The notes under the pieces are model-generated. The model saw nothing but the letters and a program-made list of their open reading frames with translations. It was not told the origin of the DNA and did not search any database. A stretch of DNA of 31,245 nt from a virus: IMG/VR virus record IMGVR_UViG_3300044645_001462, positions 1 to 31,245 of that record, one strand, 5' to 3'. Shown here one piece after another: positions 28,106 through 31,245 of this stretch. Position 1 is the stretch's first letter; each line of letters starts with the position of its first letter. A program made the translations under genes and the position numbers.

Positions 28106-29510
28106 GAATCAGGAGATCGTATACAACGCGCTCGACACCATGCAGACGATGGCCCTCAAGGAAATCTTTGACGGGGGCCTGCTGCCTGCATGGGCGTCGA
28201 CGACCTACCGCTACAGCGAACTGATGCTGGGTCCCATCATGACCATGATGCGGCGCGGCGTGCAGATCGACACCGAGCGGCGCGACATGCTGGTGCGTGG
28301 CCTGCGCGAACGGGCCGACAAGGTGCAGGCGCGGTTCGACTTCCTGTGCGAGAGCCTGTTCGGCACGACTGTCAACCACAACTCGACGCCCCAGCTTCAG
28401 ACTTTGTTCTATGAGTTTCTGGCGATCCCCGAGCAGACCAAGTCCAAGAAGGGCGAGGTCAAGGTCGGGGCCGACCGGGAAATCCTTGAACGCATTGCCC
28501 GTGACTATCCGCGTGGCGCCCTCTTTGCCAATCACATCCTGCGCATTCGGGACCTCGAAAAGCAGATCGAGTTCCTGTCGAAGAAGCTGTCGCCCAGCAA
28601 CCGCTTCCACGCTGCGTTCAATGTGGCTGGCACCGAGACGTTCCGCCTCTCGTCAAGCGAGCATCCGTTCCGCATTGGCTCGAACTTGCAGAACATCCCG
28701 AAGGAGGCGCGCACCTGCTTCGTCGCCGACCCCGGCTACATGCTGTTCTACTCGGACCAGCAGGGCGCCGAGGCCCGCATCGTCGCCTACCTATCGGGTG
28801 ACGAGAACTACATCGCGGCTGTCGAGGGCGGCGACTCGCACACTATGGTGGCCAGCATGGTGTTCGGCTTCCCGCCTGACCGTGAACTCGCAGAGCGCGA
28901 ATACTACCGGGGCTACTCCTACCGGGACATCACCAAGCGGGGCGCCCACGGCTCCAACTACTATGGCAAGCCGTTCACTTTGGCGCAGCAGATGAAGGTC
29001 GAGACGGCCGTGGCCGAAGCCTTTCAGATGCAATACTTCCTGCGCTTCCCCGGTATCTCTAACTGGCATGCGTGGGTGGCCAACCAGTTGCAGAAGAAGG
29101 GCTATCTGGTCAGCCCGTTCGGCATCCGGCGCACCTTCTGGAACCGGCGCTGGGACGATGCCACCCTGCGTGAAGCGATTGCCTTCGTGCCCCAGCACTG
29201 CGTTGGCGTGCTGATGAACGTGGGCATCTATAAGATTTGGGAGCGGTTCGAGGGCAAGCCCGGGGCCGACGTCCAAATCCTGCTGAACCTTCATGACGCG
29301 GTTCTCGGTCAGGTCCGCATCGACAAGGCCGCCGAGTTGTTGCCGCAGGTTCTGGAGTGCTTGCACTTTCCTTTCCCCGTGACTGACATTAATGGGATTA
29401 CCCGTGAAATAGTTATTCCCTTTGATGTCGAGGTCGGTTATAACTGGGGCAAGGCCAGTGACAAGAACCCGTCTGGCCTCAAGAAGTGGAGGCCCGATGT
29501 CAAGGCATGA
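28065..29510 (+). CDS. DNA polymerase I-type polymerase, second half (Exo III plus polymerase domain)
   Basis: The 481-residue protein begins with a GTG, AAGGGGGA upstream. Residues 15-30 hold Exo III (YNALDT, Tyr20 and Asp24) of the exonuclease whose Exo I and II are in the gene at 26544. Then comes the family A polymerase domain: TFRLSS (192-197), NLQNIP (207-212) and motif A with YSDQQGAEAR (Asp231). Motif B is RDITKRGAHGSNYYG (287-301) and motif C NLHDAVLG (His410, Asp411). All catalytic residues are present, so the polymerase should be active. The two halves would need to associate for proofreading. The end is basic (GLKKWRPDVK). Confidence 0.88.
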   Translation: MKTLQLQNLTITPENQEIVYNALDTMQTMALKEIFDGGLLPAWASTTYRYSELMLGPIMTMMRRGVQIDTERRDMLVRGLRERADKVQARFDFLCESLFGTTVNHNSTPQLQTLFYEFLAIPEQTKSKKGEVKVGADREILERIARDYPRGALFANHILRIRDLEKQIEFLSKKLSPSNRFHAAFNVAGTETFRLSSSEHPFRIGSNLQNIPKEARTCFVADPGYMLFYSDQQGAEARIVAYLSGDENYIAAVEGGDSHTMVASMVFGFPPDRELAEREYYRGYSYRDITKRGAHGSNYYGKPFTLAQQMKVETAVAEAFQMQYFLRFPGISNWHAWVANQLQKKGYLVSPFGIRRTFWNRRWDDATLREAIAFVPQHCVGVLMNVGIYKIWERFEGKPGADVQILLNLHDAVLGQVRIDKAAELLPQVLECLHFPFPVTDINGITREIVIPFDVEVGYNWGKASDKNPSGLKKWRPDVKA

Positions 29511-29703
29511 CTATCTGAGTGACCGCGCTGCCAACTACAAGCTGATGTCTGACATCAAAAGCTGGTGGCGCAAGCGCGGTTACGTCGTGCGGGTCTGGCT
29601 CGAAAAGGCCGTTGACCCTATGAGCGGTTCGCAGATTCATGTGATCCGCACCAACATCGTGCAGTCTGTCACCACCGCAAGGAGCAACTACTATGTCGAA
29701 TGA
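29497..29703 (+). CDS. Unknown basic protein, 68 residues
   Basis: The protein starts MSRHDYLSDRAANYKLMSDI, then KSWWRKRGYVVRVWLEKAVD and a HVIRTNIVQSVT end. It is basic and probably a small alpha/beta domain (helix followed by two or three strands). No family is recognised. The ATG is inside the last codons of the polymerase gene with GTGGAGG upstream, so it is coupled to it. Role in replication is inferred from position only. Confidence 0.65.
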   Translation: MSRHDYLSDRAANYKLMSDIKSWWRKRGYVVRVWLEKAVDPMSGSQIHVIRTNIVQSVTTARSNYYVE

Positions 29704-30019
29704 CAACGTGATCGCTTTCCCGGGTTCCGCTGCCACCACCAAGCAGGACGACGATCTTGAGGGGATGATCAAGGTCGATCTGGGTATCAACCCTGACAAC
29801 GAAATGGAAGAGGTCATCCTCCAGCTTATTGCTCTGCTGGGTGAGCGGAAGGCTTCCATCCGCAGCTTCATCTGCGCCATCGCCGTCGACGAGGGCGATG
29901 AAATGGGCACGGCCTGCCATACCCTGACGTCGCCGATTGAGCCTAGCGAATATGCGCTGCTGCTCAAGATGCTCGAAGGTTCCTTCCAGCGCCGCCTCAA
30001 CGGCATGCACGCTGAGTGA
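29693..30019 (+). CDS. Unknown protein, 108 residues
   Basis: The protein starts MSNDNVIAFPGSAATTKQDD and continues with an acidic linker. A mixed fold follows: INPDNEMEEVILQLIALLGE, RKASIRSFICAIAVDEGD and LTSPIEPSEYALLLKMLEGS. No known family was recognised. The start, with AAGGAGC upstream, overlaps the previous gene by 11 bases. The gene ends in a GTGA overlap with the nuclease gene. Confidence 0.65.
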   Translation: MSNDNVIAFPGSAATTKQDDDLEGMIKVDLGINPDNEMEEVILQLIALLGERKASIRSFICAIAVDEGDEMGTACHTLTSPIEPSEYALLLKMLEGSFQRRLNGMHAE

Positions 30020-30471
30020 AACTGCGCCCGCCCCTCGTCGCCAAGTACGCTGACTATGTGCCGGTCTTCCCGGTGCAACAGCGGACGGCTGCGCAGCGGG
30101 CGGGCATTTCCTTTGAGAAGGCTGTGCAGAAGCGCCTCCAACTTCTGCATAGGCGGGTCGAGGTAGGGCCGTGGCTCTACTACAGATCGGCCCGCAAAGG
30201 TGGCGTCTGTCAGCCCGACGCCCTGTTATGGCTTGCAGACGACCACATCTGCATCGTCGAAATCAAGTTGTCGTGGATGCGTCCAGTCCGCAAGAAACTC
30301 CTAGAGTTCTATGGACCTATCGTCCAAGCTATCTACCCAGAGGCCAGGCTTTCCTTCCTACAAATCTACAAGAACGCCAAACCTCAGTCGCACAAGAAGC
30401 CAATCAGCATCTATGCGCTGGACGATCTACCCATCAACAAGTACAAGGAATGCCAATGGCTGGGCCTGTAG
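30016..30471 (+). CDS. PD-(D/E)XK superfamily nuclease
   Basis: The 151-residue protein begins with GTG in a GTGA overlap. It has AAQRAGISFEKAVQKRLQL, where the Glu in the helix is the first conserved acid. QPDALLWLADDHICIVEIKL follows, giving the D...E-x-K core, and then FYGPIVQAIYPEARLSF. This is a small, single-domain nuclease of the family including RecB-like and lambda-exonuclease folds. The target, DNA or RNA, and the role (recombination, Holliday junction cutting, host DNA degradation) cannot be told. Its last codons overlap the dUTPase start. Confidence 0.72.
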   Translation: MKLRPPLVAKYADYVPVFPVQQRTAAQRAGISFEKAVQKRLQLLHRRVEVGPWLYYRSARKGGVCQPDALLWLADDHICIVEIKLSWMRPVRKKLLEFYGPIVQAIYPEARLSFLQIYKNAKPQSHKKPISIYALDDLPINKYKECQWLGL

Positions 30472-30920
30472 CAATCAAGTTCAAGCGCCTTACCTCGACG
30501 GCCATCCTGCCGACCCGGGCCACCGACGGCGCCGCCTGCTTCGACCTGTATGCCGACGAGCTTCATGTGCTCGACGACATGAGGACGCGGCGCACCGTGC
30601 GTACCGGCATCGCCGTAGAGTTGCCACCCGGCCACGTCGGCCTCGTCTGCTCGCGCTCTGGTCTGTCGGCGAAGGAAGGAATTTTTGTCGTTAACTCGCC
30701 CGGCGTTATTGACGAGGACTATCGTGGTGAGTTAAAGGTGATCCTCGGGCGGCTCCCGTATACGCCGCAATGGCCCCATCCTGACCAGTTCATGGTTGAG
30801 AAGGGGATGCGGGTCGCCCAGCTTATGGTCCTGCCGCTCCCGCAGCTTGAGGTTGTGGAAGTTGAGGACCTTTCAACCACTGTCCGGGGCGAAGGTGGCC
30901 TCGGCTCAACGGGAGTCTGA
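30456..30920 (+). CDS. dut: dUTPase
   Basis: The 154-residue enzyme breaks dUTP to dUMP and pyrophosphate, protecting DNA from uracil and supplying ThyX with substrate. All five motifs of the trimeric family are visible: I ATDGAACFDL (22-31), II SRSGL (66-70), and III NSPGVIDEDYRGE (80-92, catalytic Asp and Tyr). Motif IV is KGMRVAQ (116-122) and V RGEGGLGSTG (144-153), whose Gly-rich tail closes over the substrate. The ATG at 30456 has AAGGA upstream and lies inside the nuclease end. The ThyX and the uracil-glycosylase-like domain elsewhere in the window fit a phage that avoids uracil in DNA. Confidence 0.93.
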   Translation: MAGPVAIKFKRLTSTAILPTRATDGAACFDLYADELHVLDDMRTRRTVRTGIAVELPPGHVGLVCSRSGLSAKEGIFVVNSPGVIDEDYRGELKVILGRLPYTPQWPHPDQFMVEKGMRVAQLMVLPLPQLEVVEVEDLSTTVRGEGGLGSTGV

Positions 30921-30921
30921 C

Positions 30922-31131
30922 ATGATCATCACTCAGATTGGCGCGACTGCGGGCCTGATCGGCTTCGCGCTTGCGATCTTCGCTTCTTTCTATCTGGATA
31001 CGTCCGGCAGCTTTGGCGACCCGGTGCGTGAATCCAAGATGAACATCGTTGACCGCACGGTTATCGGTGGCTTTGGCATGTTCTTCGTGGGCATCCTCGT
31101 CGGCCTCATTGGTCTGATCTGGGGCATCTAA
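30922..31131 (+). CDS. Small membrane protein, 69 residues, two predicted helices
   Basis: The protein has two hydrophobic helices, about residues 8-26 (ATAGLIGFALAIFASFYL) and 47-68 (VIGGFGMFFVGILVGLIGL). They are joined by a short polar loop with GDPVRESKMNIVDR. Two helices and small size resemble class II holins, but its place in the replication arm away from any lysis gene makes other membrane roles as likely. It starts one base after the dUTPase stop and is followed closely by the phosphoesterase gene. Confidence 0.7.
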   Translation: MIITQIGATAGLIGFALAIFASFYLDTSGSFGDPVRESKMNIVDRTVIGGFGMFFVGILVGLIGLIWGI

Positions 31132-31133
31132 AC

Positions 31134-31245
31134 GTGTCCTCCCGCGAGACCTACCCTAAGACGGTCCTGCTTATCCCCGACACCCATGCGATGCCGGGCG
31201 ACAAGCTGGACCGCTTTGCCAAGATGATGGCGTTCTTGGAGAACC
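31134..31245 (+). CDS. Metallophosphoesterase, N-terminal part (cut by window edge)
   Basis: The reading begins with GTG three bases after the membrane-protein stop and continues off the right edge. The first 37 residues include KTVLLIPDTHAMPGDKLDRF, which has the D-x-H metal-binding motif and strand of calcineurin-like phosphoesterases at the usual position. Only this motif is visible, so the other metal sites cannot be checked. Phage members act on phosphodiesters in nucleic acids or nucleotides. The identity is likely but partial. Confidence 0.6.
   Translation, partial: MSSRETYPKTVLLIPDTHAMPGDKLDRFAKMMAFLEN

Overview
The window is a piece of a tailed double-stranded DNA phage genome with a moderately high GC content, roughly 58-60% by eye. 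It carries a terminase pair, tail fibres, a replication and recombination set, nucleotide-metabolism enzymes, rIIA/rIIB homologues and many small unknown genes in tight ATGA/GTGA overlaps. No tRNA, integrase, lysogeny repressor or CRISPR array was seen. Several features suggest an alphaproteobacterial host: the GC content, TTGAC-N17 promoters, a DUF1289 protein and GANTC sites in the control elements. This is inference, not proof.

The window has two divergent arms around a hub. The left arm (about 11.8 kb down to 1, minus strand) reads, in order of transcription: two TTGACA-N17 promoters with a structured RNA segment between them, thyX, an adenosylcobalamin-type ribonucleotide reductase, a DUF1289 protein and two small acidic proteins. 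It continues with a tail-fibre cluster (four fibre-like proteins, one with an S74 self-cleaving chaperone domain, plus small accessory proteins), a P-loop ATPase, the terminase small subunit, an HNH endonuclease, and the start of the terminase large subunit, which runs off the left edge.

The hub (about 11.5-14.5 kb) is mostly non-coding. It holds two diverged copies of an element made of phased GTGAG motifs, an AT-rich core and oppositely oriented CTCAC motifs. It also has a 45-base GA tract next to a hairpin, two similar rightward promoters, two tiny plus-strand genes, and one isolated minus-strand gene with an Ala/Pro/Lys-rich tail and its own terminator. A third, smaller GTGAG locus sits at a promoter in front of the ATPase gene at 2.9 kb.

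The right arm (14.5-31.2 kb, plus strand) starts with a run of small unknown genes and a Gp88-family protein, then rIIA and rIIB closed by a UUCG-loop terminator. A recombination set follows: Cas4/RecB-like exonuclease, Sak4-like ATPase and an SSB-like protein with its own promoter. Next come a short cytosine-methylase-like protein, small proteins including a DUF3310 protein, and a family A DNA polymerase in two separate genes. The break falls inside the 3'-5' exonuclease domain, between Exo II and Exo III, and the first half also carries a uracil-DNA-glycosylase-like domain. The arm ends with a PD-(D/E)XK nuclease, dUTPase, a two-helix membrane protein and the start of a metallophosphoesterase.

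Together, ThyX, the reductase and dUTPase would supply dNTPs with little dUTP. The split polymerase and the exonuclease/Sak4/SSB set would replicate and recombine the genome. The leftward arm makes packaging and adsorption proteins. The most unusual features are the GTGAG elements, the split polymerase, and the structured RNA between two promoters ahead of thyX-nrdJ.
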